Assembly: GCF_000010185.1 (NCBI RefSeq)
Contig: NC_010376.1
Location: 1,733,578 to 1,797,577, forward strand
Source of the DNA: Finegoldia magna ATCC 29328
GTDB lineage: Bacteria > Bacillota > Clostridia > Tissierellales > Peptoniphilaceae
Reading direction: 5' to 3'
Length of the DNA: 64,000 bases
Position 1 is the stretch's first letter; each line of letters begins with the position of its first letter. A program made the translations under genes and the position numbers. The notes beneath the pieces were generated by a model. That model was not told the DNA's origin. It did no database searches and saw only the letters and a list, made by a program, of their open reading frames with translations. Shown here piece by piece: positions 18,701 through 28,766 of this stretch.

Positions 18701-21586
18701 ACTTGCGCTTACGGTAGCACCTGATATACTATCGAACATTTCTTTTGAGTTGTATTTGTCTGACATGTACGCTTTTACGGCTCTTGAAAGTAGCGTCAAA
18801 TCAGATTCTGTTTTAATGTTATTTCCAGAAAGTCCATTTAAAAGCACGCCATATTTTTTGCCAAATAATTGTTCTACTTTTGATTTCGGATCTCTGCTGT
18901 TTCTAATTTGTTCGAAATACTCACGGTATAATCCCATTTTTGCAAGATTTAATCGTCCTTGTTTTCCTTTTAAGAACGCCAAAACTTTTTCAGCTTTTTT
19001 CCTAAATGGACCCATATCATCTCCGTATTCCGATTCTTTTCCTACTTTGATGTCGATTATTTCGCCATTTTTAACTTTGATGTAGGTCTTGGTTTTCCTT
19101 GTGTTAATGTAACCAACGCCCCATCCAGTATACTCTCCATCTCTCAGTGGATTGTCGTTGTAGTATTTTTTCAAAGCTTCGTCAATTTTTGGTGTGCCAT
19201 TTTTGTCCGTATCTTTGTCATTGTTATCTGGATTTTCTTTTTCCGGATTTTTCTTATCTGGATTTTCTTTTTCTGGTTTATTTTCTGGTTTTTGATCAGA
19301 TTCGTTTGGCGAGGATTTTGCTTTGGACAATGCGTTATTGACTGCATTTATAATTCCTCTGCTTGAATATGTCGCTGTGGATACTGTGTCTACTGTTTTT
19401 CCAGGTTTTCCAAGAATTCTTGAAATTACCGCCATTGCTTTTGCAAAATACGGTGCGTCATCACTGTGAGATACTATTTCTACACCCGAGATTAATCCGT
19501 TTGTTATTGTAACTCTAACTGTAATTGGACCACTGAATCCTTGTGCAATTCCAGTGAACTGACCGTCTTTTATTTTTGCATCATTTATTTTACCAGAGCT
19601 ATTAGGCTTAGAATTATCTTCCGGATTATTTTGTGGTTTTTTGTTGTTTTCTTTTCCTTCTTCTTTGTTGTTTTGTCTTGGATTTTCTGGTTTATTTTCA
19701 TTCGATATATTTGGCGCAACCCCCGCTTTGGACAATGCGTTGTTGACTGCATTTATAATTCCTCTGCTTGAGTATGTCGCTGTGGATACTGTGTCCACTG
19801 TTTTTCCAGGTTTTCCAAGAATTCGTGAAACTACAGCCATTGCTCTTGCAAAATATGGTCCATCATCACTGTGAGATAATATTTCTACATTTGTAATCGA
19901 TCCGTTGGATACTGTAACTCTAACTGTTATTGGACCATTAAATCCTTGTGCAATTCCAGTGAACTGACCGTCTTTTAGTTTTGCGTCATTTATTCTACCA
20001 GAGCTATTTGTATTAGAATTATTTCCCGGATTATTTTGTGGGTTTTGGTTGTTTTGTCCTGGATTTTCTGCCTTTTTTCCCTTGGATATATTAGGTGCTG
20101 CCCCTGCTTTGGATAATGCGTTGTTGACTGCATTTATAATTCCTCTGCTTGAGTATGTCGCTTGTGATACTGTGTCCACTGTTTTTCCAGGTTTTCCAAG
20201 AATTCGTGAAACTACAGCCATTGCTCTTGCAAAATATGGTGCATCATCACTGTGAGATAATATTTCTACATTTGTAATCGATCCATTCGATATTGTAACT
20301 CTAACTGTGATTGGACCATTAAATCCTTGTGCAACTCCTGTGAATTGACCGTCTTTTAGTTTTGCGTTATTTATTTTGCCGCTACTATTTGTGTTATTAT
20401 TTCCCGGTTTATTTTGTGGCTTTTTGTTGTTTTGTCTTGGATTTTCTGCCTTTTTTCCCTTGGATGCATTTGGCAAGACTCCTGCTTTGGACAATGCGTT
20501 GTTGACTGCATTTATAATTCCTCTGCTTGAGTATGTCGCTTGTGATACTGTGTCCACTGCTTTTCCAGGTTTTCCAAGAATTTTCGAAATTACACGAGAA
20601 GCTCTTTGGAAATATGGATTATCATCGTGATGAGATAATATTTCTATTTTCGCAATGGATCCTTCTTTTACTGTAACTCTTACTTTGATTGGCCCGTTGA
20701 AACCTTGTGCAGCTCCGATATACTGACCATCTTTTATTTGTTTGCTTCCTACGGAAATTTTTCCGACAAGATTTCTGATGCTTTTCTTGCCTGATTTTGC
20801 GTTTGGATTTACTTTTGAAATCTTCGCTTTTTCTTTGGAACCTGCTTGTGCCAATGCTTTGGATACTGCTTGTTTGATTGCGTTTGAAGATATTGTCGCT
20901 CCTGCAACAGAATCCACATTCACACTTCCTGTGCTTAAAATTCTGTCGATCACAGAAGATGCTCTGTTAAAATACGACGGCGTTTCGTTATTTGAAATCA
21001 CATCAATATTTGTCAATTTGCCGTTTTTTACAGTGACTCTTACCGCTAATCTTCCACCATAACCATTGGAACTTGCTTCGTACACTCCATCTTTTAGTCC
21101 TTTTGTGGCTACATTTGGTGTGCTATGTTTTTGAGTTTTTTCTGCTAGTTTTGGTGTTTCTTTTTTTGAACCAGCTTTATGTAGCGCATCTCTTACAGCG
21201 TTTTTGATCGCTTCAGATGAAATCGTCGCCCCTGAAATAGAGTCCACATCGGTATTACCTTTTTCCAAAATTTGTGCGATAATTACAGATGCTTTTTCGT
21301 AATATTCAGGTGTTTCATTGTTAGTTACGACATTAATTGCCGACAACTCTCCGTCTTTTATTTTAATTTTGACCTTGAAATCACCGCCGTATCCCTGGCT
21401 ATTTCCCTCGTATTCGCCGTCCTTTAATCCCTCTACATTACTACCAGATGCTATTTGTGTTTTGTTGTTTGTAGCGTAATTTATCTTGTGTTTTTTATTA
21501 TAAGAAATAATAGAAAACGCCATCGCAACTGTTACTAATGTAGCAAGAGTAAAGGATAACCATTTCTTTAGTTTTTCTCTTTCCAT
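15761..21586 (-). CDS. Giant surface protein with seven FMN-binding domains and three C-terminal repeats
   Basis: 1941 residues. One N-terminal membrane segment (about 9-28) acts as signal or anchor; there is no LPXTG motif at the C-terminus. Seven FMN_bind domains follow. The acceptor threonines by position are Thr121, 231, 351, 477, 604, 739 and 958, the first six spaced 110-135 residues apart and the seventh in a larger domain. Three copies have the normal SGAT or AGAT motif (121, 231, 958) while four have SQAT or STAT. About 1170-1810 holds three near-identical repeats (WIEGQ.IRPATV, EIEGLP.GLSFDG, YRDKD.DGISDDE) of a surface-adhesin type. The C-terminus is lysine/glutamate repeat. Such domains carry covalent FMN in extracellular electron transfer; here coupled to a YedZ-like protein. 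Confidence 0.88.
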   Translation of the reverse strand: MEREKLKKWLSFTLATLVTVAMAFSIISYNKKHKINYATNNKTQIASGSNVEGLKDGEYEGNSQGYGGDFKVKIKIKDGELSAINVVTNNETPEYYEKASVIIAQILEKGNTDVDSISGATISSEAIKNAVRDALHKAGSKKETPKLAEKTQKHSTPNVATKGLKDGVYEASSNGYGGRLAVRVTVKNGKLTNIDVISNNETPSYFNRASSVIDRILSTGSVNVDSVAGATISSNAIKQAVSKALAQAGSKEKAKISKVNPNAKSGKKSIRNLVGKISVGSKQIKDGQYIGAAQGFNGPIKVRVTVKEGSIAKIEILSHHDDNPYFQRASRVISKILGKPGKAVDTVSQATYSSRGIINAVNNALSKAGVLPNASKGKKAENPRQNNKKPQNKPGNNNTNSSGKINNAKLKDGQFTGVAQGFNGPITVRVTISNGSITNVEILSHSDDAPYFARAMAVVSRILGKPGKTVDTVSQATYSSRGIINAVNNALSKAGAAPNISKGKKAENPGQNNQNPQNNPGNNSNTNSSGRINDAKLKDGQFTGIAQGFNGPITVRVTVSNGSITNVEILSHSDDGPYFARAMAVVSRILGKPGKTVDTVSTATYSSRGIINAVNNALSKAGVAPNISNENKPENPRQNNKEEGKENNKKPQNNPEDNSKPNSSGKINDAKIKDGQFTGIAQGFSGPITVRVTITNGLISGVEIVSHSDDAPYFAKAMAVISRILGKPGKTVDTVSTATYSSRGIINAVNNALSKAKSSPNESDQKPENKPEKENPDKKNPEKENPDNNDKDTDKNGTPKIDEALKKYYNDNPLRDGEYTGWGVGYINTRKTKTYIKVKNGEIIDIKVGKESEYGDDMGPFRKKAEKVLAFLKGKQGRLNLAKMGLYREYFEQIRNSRDPKSKVEQLFGKKYGVLLNGLSGNNIKTESDLTLLSRAVKAYMSDKYNSKEMFDSISGATVSASGIAQSTREATEKSSNDYKNNSDVKEIAIISPKNKTIKVNKNDAADFSEMEIIVTKKDGSAEKVSWKDFQSKGISITDDKGNMISKDLSKYSDTNLIKARVVHKKSLSYDEFRILIGNYSKDYIVGLEYSADGINWYRLENASKDSENTNNISDRQIIDAPKSFEFAKVRIRAVSKNNKRYEYTTTNTAFDNGQAKYHLVAKDNPNLPSVIFVTFKLSGNESDKKRVEDKEKENEHKEKEKPRGKEEIEVGPKEIDTSLMESSGQKWIEGQEIRPATVTSLLKGANILPEIEGLPRGLSFDGKTISGTPQVSSEGWPEDNRGFKTFKLKFKAEKGDKILVRTIEYWLYRDKDRDGISDDEEKDHGEKFTPRRANGKPIIVNGKAPSLEEYKSRFSNIPKDGSVEVSFKNQPDYSKVSEVPQKVVLQFKAKNAKDVGEAFVMVVVKKAAENEKPQGKQEIEVDKNVIDTSLMESSGQKWIEGQAIRPATVTSLLDDAKILPEIEGLPQGLSFDGKTITGTPERSDEGWPADGSGFKTFKLKFKAQKGDKILVRTIEYWLYRDKDRDGISDDEDTDNGEKFTATFSNRQPIIVEGKAPSLEDYKAKFSNIPKDGSVEVSVKKEPDFSKVSEAPQRVVLQFKSKYSNKVGEAYLMVIVRKAVKKEIEVNQTVIDTSLMDSNGQKWIEGKPIRPATVKSLLQGAKILPEIEGLPQGLSFDGTTITGTPQVSPQDWPNDNSGFKTITLKLKAEKDGKILVRTLTYWVYRDKDHDGISDDEDGDNGEKFTPQRNGVQPIIVNGTRPTIEDFKKKFSNIPEDGSVEVTIEKEPDYTKKSETQQKVILIFRVKSTNQITKSFVFVKIVKPVVDDKKQEKENPEKKNPEKKNLEKKNPEKKNLEKENPKKENSEKQPDKNTIDKKSEKSQPKNEKTTTKTPNSDQSNRVELKSVEKTNGKTNGKTDSNIDTKKQDEKQKNLENLKEEIR

Positions 21587-21653
21587 ATTTTTCCTTTCTA
21601 TAAGAAATTTTTGCGCATGATATCATCATAAAACTTTTTCAAATCTCATGGAT

Positions 21654-21687
21654 GGTTTTGATTATCAGTATCGCTTTTTTTATTATA
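21654..21687 (-). promoter_or_regulatory. Promoter and possible Fur box of the FMN-protein operon
   Basis: On the minus strand a -10 TATAAT (21682-21687) has a weak TTGTGT 16 bp upstream. Directly downstream, 21654-21672 matches 15 of 19 positions of the classical Fur box. The match is concentrated in the left and central part. If real, it would repress the flavin/ferric-reductase-like operon when iron is plentiful. Remaining sequence to 21830 holds only the terminator of this interval. Confidence 0.4.
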
Positions 21688-21770
21688 GAAAATTTTCTAA
21701 AAAAACACAACACTTTTTCTAAATAAATTTAATGTTGAATTATTTGATTTATTATTTTAACAAACAAAAA

Positions 21771-21809
21771 CCACCAATAAAATTGGATAAATTCCAAAAT
21801 TATTGGTGG
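21771..21809 (-). terminator. Terminator of the ketopantoate reductase-like gene
   Basis: Perfect 10-bp stem CCACCAATAA/TTATTGGTGG (21771-21780 with 21800-21809) followed on the minus strand by TTTTTGTTTG. Confidence 0.85.
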
Positions 21810-21830
21810 CAATAATTGTCGTATTTTATT

Positions 21831-22784
21831 TTACAAACTAAACATATTATCGTAGTTGCTCATTTGAACCATTGCTAATCTGTAGATTGTTTCATTAACT
21901 GGTGCTTCAAGTCCAAGTTTTTTCGCTTGTCTTACGATTGCTCCATTCAAGAATTCTGCTTCTGTTTTTCTGTGTTTTTGTGTGTCTTGTGCTGCAGATG
22001 GCAATATGTCTCCGTATTCTTCGAACGCATCTGTGACGTATTTTCTGAAAAGTTTGTCGCCATCGAAATTGTAGCCCAATTTGTCAGTTACGGCTATGAA
22101 TTCGTCTGAGATAGCCTTCAATATTGCTACGGAATTTTCGTCAGTTCTAGTGTATTTTGTGGACAAATGCATTACTGCGCAAGGTAGGTTGTAGATTGCG
22201 TTGATGTATAATTTTCTCCACATAATTCTGTCTACATCTGGATTTAATTCTGTTTTGATGTCGTTCATGCTGAATGCTTTTTCGATTTCGTAGAACAATT
22301 TATCGTCGTGGTTTTCATTGATAGCGCCAAATATTACGTTGATTTTATCGCTATCATATCCTGCGCTGATAACTCCAGGCGCTTCGATAGATGCAGATAT
22401 GAACATAATTCCTTGTGCGATGTTTTCTTCTTTGATGTATTTTTTCAAAATGTCGACGTTGCCGATACCATTTTGAAGTGTCATTACGACTGTGTGATCT
22501 CCCACGATGTTCATATTTTCCGTCAAAATCTTTTCTGTGTCGTATCCTTTTACAAGGATTACAACAACATCTTGAACTTCCAAATTTTCTGAAGATGTAC
22601 TTGCAGATGTTACTTTTACTGTGCTTTCGCCGCCAGTTCTGTCGATAATTCTGATTCCATCTTTTCTGATTTTTTCCATGTGAGCTTCATATGGATCTAC
22701 TAAATTGACTTCGTTACCAGGAGATTCGATTGCTTTTGCAAGCATACAACCCATTGCTCCTGCCCCTAAAATTGTAATTTTCAA
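21831..22784 (-). CDS. panE: 2-dehydropantoate 2-reductase family protein
   Basis: About 317 residues from a TTG at 22782-22784, which has AGGGAGAG five bases upstream and gives the normal family start KITILGAGAMG. An earlier in-frame TTG at 22802 sits inside the ribosome site. The N-terminal Rossmann loop GAGAMG binds NADPH, and TLQNGIGN and the C-terminal KLYINAIYN segment are typical of PanE/ApbA. The family reduces ketopantoate for CoA synthesis; many paralogues have other substrates, so the specific role is moderate confidence. Follows the pyrophosphatase gene by about 20 bp, probably in one operon. Confidence 0.8.
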   Translation of the reverse strand: MKITILGAGAMGCMLAKAIESPGNEVNLVDPYEAHMEKIRKDGIRIIDRTGGESTVKVTSASTSSENLEVQDVVVILVKGYDTEKILTENMNIVGDHTVVMTLQNGIGNVDILKKYIKEENIAQGIMFISASIEAPGVISAGYDSDKINVIFGAINENHDDKLFYEIEKAFSMNDIKTELNPDVDRIMWRKLYINAIYNLPCAVMHLSTKYTRTDENSVAILKAISDEFIAVTDKLGYNFDGDKLFRKYVTDAFEEYGDILPSAAQDTQKHRKTEAEFLNGAIVRQAKKLGLEAPVNETIYRLAMVQMSNYDNMFSL

Positions 22785-22803
22785 TTTATCTCTCCCTTTC
22801 AAA

Positions 22804-24453
22804 TTAATTCTCTTGGATATATTTTAACACAGCTTGGTTAAGTTTTGGGATCATTTGTTTTTTTCTTGAAAGAAGTCCCTTTGCCAAGAATGAATTGTTG
22901 TCGATTTTAGTATCGAACGCTCCTGCTAATTGTTCTTGGAACATTCCAGAAACCAAAACTTCGCTTTCTTCTCTGAAGATGTCTGTAAGAATTAGTACAA
23001 ATGTAGCTTCTTTCTTGTCGTTTCTAATTTTGTTCATTTCTTCAAGTAAACTGTCTTTGATTTTGCCAAGATTATCCAAATCCATTGAGAAGATTTGTGC
23101 TACTCTACAAGTGTATGATTCGATGTTGAATGTCTTAACATCAGTGTTTAACAAATCTGCTGGTGATTTTCCTTCTAATGATGTTCCTGCTTTGAACATT
23201 TCCATCGCAAATTCTTCTGGGTTGATGTTGGCGATTTTTGCCATTCTTTCCAAAATCATTCTATCTGTTTCAGTTGCAGTCGGTGATCTGAACAATAATG
23301 TGTCGGAAATTATTGCTGAACACAACAATCCCGCAGTTTGTCTTGTAGGAACAATTCCTTTTTCCAAGAACATTTTGGAAAGAATTGTACAAGTTGATCC
23401 AACAGGTTCATTTCTGAAATAAACAGGGTTTTGTGTAGCGACGTTTGCAACTCTGTGGTGGTCGATGATTTCTGTGATGTCGCAGCATTCCATATCATCA
23501 ACTGATTGGTTTCTTTCGTTGTGATCCACCAAGATTAGCTTTTTCTTTTCTTCATTGATAACGTGATATCTGGAAATATTTCCCACAACTTTGTTTTGAT
23601 TGTCAACTACTGGATATGATCTGTATCTTGTCTTGGACATTGTGTTTTTCACATCTTCAACAGTGTCTGTCAATGAGAAATTAACGACATCGTCTCTTGT
23701 CATGACGTAATTTACAGGCACAGATTGTGGAAGAAGACGTGCTGCCATGTATGTTTGAAATTCCGTAGAAATTACTATTATGTCTTTTTGTTTTGCTTTT
23801 TCTATCAATTCATCTGATAATTTATTGCCACCAGTAAGTATAATCATGGACACATTCTTATCTATCGCATCTACTTGTGAGTCTTCTCTATTACCCAAAA
23901 TCACGATGTCATCTTCTTCCAAATACTTCGCCATTTGTTTTGGATCCATCGCTCCTACTACCATTTTCCCAGACAATGCCCTATCTTCTGCTGGAATATT
24001 CAAAACATTCGCTCTCAAAACATCGATGATGTTTTCCACGGGAGTTTCTGAGTGGCGAAGGATTTGATCATCCCACACTTCCATGTAACATTTTGTAATA
24101 TCAGAAATTGATACAACTCCAAGAAGTCTTTCTTCGATGTCGATTACTGGCAAACTAGCGACGTTTTTTTCTTGCATAATATTAGTCGCTTTGTAAAGGC
24201 TCGCGTTTTGGGACACGCATGTTGCCACATCGAAGTTCAAATCCTTGACTTGTGGCTTCATCGAATCCATGAACGTAGGCGCATCCACCCCAAAATAATC
24301 CAACACGAATTGAGTTTCCCTGTTGACATCGCCAAGTCTTATAGCTTCGACGTTTTCTTCTCCAGTTCTTTTCTTCAACTCTTGATAAGATAACGCCGCG
24401 CAGATAGAATCTGTATCAGGGTTCTTGTGCCCAGTTATATATATTTTATCCAT
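22804..24453 (-). CDS. Family II (Mn2+-dependent) inorganic pyrophosphatase with regulatory CBS domains
   Basis: 549 residues from ATG 24451-24453 (AAGGAG upstream). The DHH-family catalytic core is split: GHKNPDTDS at 8-16 and EIIDHHRVAN in the second half. Between them lie two CBS domains and a DRTGG-type domain, the arrangement of nucleotide-regulated pyrophosphatases in clostridia. The CBS pair binds adenine nucleotides and tunes activity. It hydrolyses PPi in the cytoplasm. An ATP-sensing regulation is known for the family but is not shown here. Confidence 0.92.
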   Translation of the reverse strand: MDKIYITGHKNPDTDSICAALSYQELKKRTGEENVEAIRLGDVNRETQFVLDYFGVDAPTFMDSMKPQVKDLNFDVATCVSQNASLYKATNIMQEKNVASLPVIDIEERLLGVVSISDITKCYMEVWDDQILRHSETPVENIIDVLRANVLNIPAEDRALSGKMVVGAMDPKQMAKYLEEDDIVILGNREDSQVDAIDKNVSMIILTGGNKLSDELIEKAKQKDIIVISTEFQTYMAARLLPQSVPVNYVMTRDDVVNFSLTDTVEDVKNTMSKTRYRSYPVVDNQNKVVGNISRYHVINEEKKKLILVDHNERNQSVDDMECCDITEIIDHHRVANVATQNPVYFRNEPVGSTCTILSKMFLEKGIVPTRQTAGLLCSAIISDTLLFRSPTATETDRMILERMAKIANINPEEFAMEMFKAGTSLEGKSPADLLNTDVKTFNIESYTCRVAQIFSMDLDNLGKIKDSLLEEMNKIRNDKKEATFVLILTDIFREESEVLVSGMFQEQLAGAFDTKIDNNSFLAKGLLSRKKQMIPKLNQAVLKYIQEN

Positions 24454-24567
24454 ATTTTCTCCTTCATAAAAATCAATCAAACATTATTTTTCTGCCGATT
24501 GATTATTTAATTTTATTTTCCTAACCTTTATGATTATATACCAATCTTTTGATAATTTAAACACTTA

Positions 24568-24597
24568 TTGTAAAAAATTTTGTATTTGAGATATAAT
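24568..24597 (+). promoter_or_regulatory. Promoter of the isochorismatase-family gene
   Basis: -35 TTGTAA (24568-24573), 18-bp spacer, -10 TATAAT (24592-24597), about 20 bp before the ATG. Confidence 0.65.
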
Positions 24598-24617
24598 AAC
24601 TTAAAGGAGTGACTTAA

Positions 24618-25139
24618 ATGGATAAACTTTTAATCGTAGTAGATTTTCAAAATGATTTCGTAGACGGTGCTTTGGGATTTGACGGAGCAGATAAACTCGA
24701 AGATAGAATCTGTGAGAGAATCAAAAAAGCAAGAGAAGACAATGAACAAATCATATTCACATTCGATACTCACGAAGAAAATTATTTGAACACACAAGAA
24801 GGCAAATTTCTTCCAGTAGAACACTGCATCAAAGGAAGTAACGGACACAAATTGTACGGAAAAGTAGCTGAATTAGTAGAAAAAGAAGACATATTAATCG
24901 AAAAACCAACATTTGGAAGCATTGAACTTTGTGATTACTTAAGAGAACACCAATTCTCAGAAATAGAATTGTGTGGACTTGTATCCAACATCTGCACACT
25001 TTCCAATGCAATATTGGCGAAAACATTCAACCCAGAAGCAACTGTCATAGTCGACGAGAACTTGACTGATAGCTCCGATGAAAAACTAAACAAAGAAACA
25101 TTCGACATACTCAAAGGAGTACAAGTCGTAGTAAAGTAA
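24618..25139 (+). CDS. Isochorismatase-family cysteine hydrolase (nicotinamidase-like)
   Basis: 173 residues. The family triad is visible: Asp8 in VVDFQNDF, a lysine in EKPTFGS near 95, and the nucleophile cysteine in GLVSNICTLSNAI near 118. Nearest function is nicotinamidase or another amidohydrolase of this fold; the metal-binding HxH of true nicotinamidases is not obvious, so the substrate is open. AAAGGAGTG precedes the ATG. Single gene between promoter and a strong palindromic terminator. Confidence 0.82.
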   Translation: MDKLLIVVDFQNDFVDGALGFDGADKLEDRICERIKKAREDNEQIIFTFDTHEENYLNTQEGKFLPVEHCIKGSNGHKLYGKVAELVEKEDILIEKPTFGSIELCDYLREHQFSEIELCGLVSNICTLSNAILAKTFNPEATVIVDENLTDSSDEKLNKETFDILKGVQVVVK

Positions 25140-25140
25140 A

Positions 25141-25167
25141 ATAGCAGCCATGGCTGCTATTTTTGTT
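25141..25167. terminator. Terminator, perfect palindrome
   Basis: A 20-bp perfect palindrome (25141-25160) with a T run on the plus strand and A-rich sequence before it; it serves both converging genes. Confidence 0.88.
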
Positions 25168-25169
25168 TT

Positions 25170-25526
25170 CTATTTTATATTGTCATCTGAATAACCGATT
25201 GATATGTTTTCATTGAGGACGTATTCTTTGGCTGCTTTGTAGTCTTTATTTTTGTTGAATTCCAACAGCTTATCTTCGTGTTGTTTGGTTACGTCTTTGC
25301 CATCTTGAGTCAACACCAAATGTTTTTCGTCCTTGGCAAACTTTTCTAATGTAGCTTTAATTAAGGTATCGTCTTCTTTTTCGGGATTTTCCTTGACGTA
25401 TCTTTCAATTATTCTATGAGTGTCAGCTTCGTCAGCCTTTGTCATGTTAGTTAGAAAATACGCATTGCACACAAGTGATATTGCAAAAAGTATTGCCACA
25501 ATTGTAAATCTCTTATCATTTTTCAT
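25170..25526 (-). CDS. Small membrane-anchored protein, unknown function
   Basis: 118 residues. One N-terminal hydrophobic segment (FTIVAILFAISLVCNAYFL, about 7-25) anchors or exports it; the rest is charged and helical. I do not recognise a family. GGAGGAG ribosome site before ATG. It is 60 bp after another uncharacterised gene on the same strand. Confidence 0.55.
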   Translation of the reverse strand: MKNDKRFTIVAILFAISLVCNAYFLTNMTKADEADTHRIIERYVKENPEKEDDTLIKATLEKFAKDEKHLVLTQDGKDVTKQHEDKLLEFNKNKDYKAAKEYVLNENISIGYSDDNIK

Positions 25527-25586
25527 GATACTCCTCCTTTTGTGTAAACCTTTCTATTAAACTTAAACACCTATCCCAAAATATTT

Positions 25587-26009
25587 TTACAATTTATTGT
25601 ATTCTTTTGTTAAGTTATCTCTCAACATTTCAATATTTTCCAAATATTCATACGTTGAATCGTACACTTGATTAATTTCTTTTCTAATTCTCCAATCTGT
25701 AAATGGATTGTCGAACACAATGTCAAGCATGAACTCCTTCATCGAATACAAATCTCCAAAATCTTTCAATTCTAAGTCGATGTCCGACAATTCTTTTTGC
25801 AATCTTAGTGACAGATTTTCGATTAAGTGAAGTTTGCTTTGAGCTTTTTCCATTTTGCTTCTCTTGAAAAAACCAATCATACCATCGCCAAATATAAAAT
25901 CTGCCATAGCCCAGTTTTTCGCCGATTTCAAATCGTTAAGTACATCTTCAAGTTTTATTATTAAATCGTCACACACATCAATTGCTTCTTTTATTTCTTC
26001 TTTTTGCAT
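25587..26009 (-). CDS. Helical cytoplasmic protein, unknown function
   Basis: 140 residues, largely alpha-helical and acidic, with heptad-like stretches in the first 40 residues and around 75-105. A conserved-looking middle part reads AMADFIFGDGMIGFFKRSKM. No signal peptide or membrane segment. The family is not recognised. AAGGAGAG lies before the ATG; no clear terminator before the next gene downstream. Confidence 0.55.
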   Translation of the reverse strand: MQKEEIKEAIDVCDDLIIKLEDVLNDLKSAKNWAMADFIFGDGMIGFFKRSKMEKAQSKLHLIENLSLRLQKELSDIDLELKDFGDLYSMKEFMLDIVFDNPFTDWRIRKEINQVYDSTYEYLENIEMLRDNLTKEYNKL

Positions 26010-26090
26010 AGTCTACTCTCCTTCTTATACAATATTTACCACAAATATCGTCAATTTATTCACTATTTGACATTTTGTAATAATTGGATG

Positions 26091-26351
26091 CTACTTGTTG
26101 TTTACCTCATGAATAGTCCCGCCTGTTTTTTCCATTTGTTCTATGGATTTTTTTAATCTTTCAATGTTTTCAGCGCTGTAAAATGGATCTTTTTCTGTAG
26201 ATATTTCAAAAGGAATTTTTCTTTGTCTTACAACTGTTCTTGCGAAGATATTAAAAGCTGTTGACATACTCATTCCAACCTCTGAACAAAATGAATCAAA
26301 TTGCTTTTTTAGATTTTCATCCATTCTTATATTAATATTTGTTTGTGCCAT
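26091..26351 (-). CDS. RelB/DinJ-type antitoxin, solitary
   Basis: 86 residues from ATG 26349-26351 (AAGGAGC upstream); the longer in-frame extension has no site. NINIRMDENLKKQFDSFCSEVGMSMSTAFNIFARTVV is the ribbon-helix-helix region of DinJ. The C-terminus is the short toxin-binding tail. The expected YafQ or RelE partner would follow directly, but the next 80 bp have no frame and the following gene is unrelated, so it is an orphan. Confidence 0.82.
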   Translation of the reverse strand: MAQTNINIRMDENLKKQFDSFCSEVGMSMSTAFNIFARTVVRQRKIPFEISTEKDPFYSAENIERLKKSIEQMEKTGGTIHEVNNK

Positions 26352-26431
26352 AATACCAGCTCCTTTCAACATTATTTTATCACAAACAACATACAAATAA
26401 CATACATTTTAAATATTTTCACTCAAAAAAA

Positions 26432-26457
26432 TCCACCAGATTTTACAATCTAGTGGA
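26432..26457 (-). terminator. Terminator of the cysteine desulfurase-mnmA operon
   Basis: 11-bp stem (26432-26442 with 26447-26457, one mismatch) followed on the minus strand by TTTTTTT. Confidence 0.8.
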
Positions 26458-26462
26458 CTGTT

Positions 26463-28644
<2,182 letters not shown>

Positions 28645-28719
28645 AATCTAACCTCTCTTACATGCTATTATACTATAGTTTTTCAACAAAAAAATCAACA
28701 CTAATTTCCCACAATAAAA

Positions 28720-28749
28720 AACCTCAATGCGAATTTACACATCAAGGTT
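28720..28749 (-). terminator. Terminator of the CPBP protease gene
   Basis: 10-bp stem (28720-28729 with 28740-28749) including two G-U pairs on the RNA of the minus strand, followed by TTTTTT. Confidence 0.75.
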
Positions 28750-28766
28750 TGTCGATAATTTCAAAT

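Noticed and set aside
15960..20630. Many plus-strand frames opposite the giant FMN protein
   Set aside because: They repeat with the domain repeats of the minus-strand gene and have no ribosome sites.
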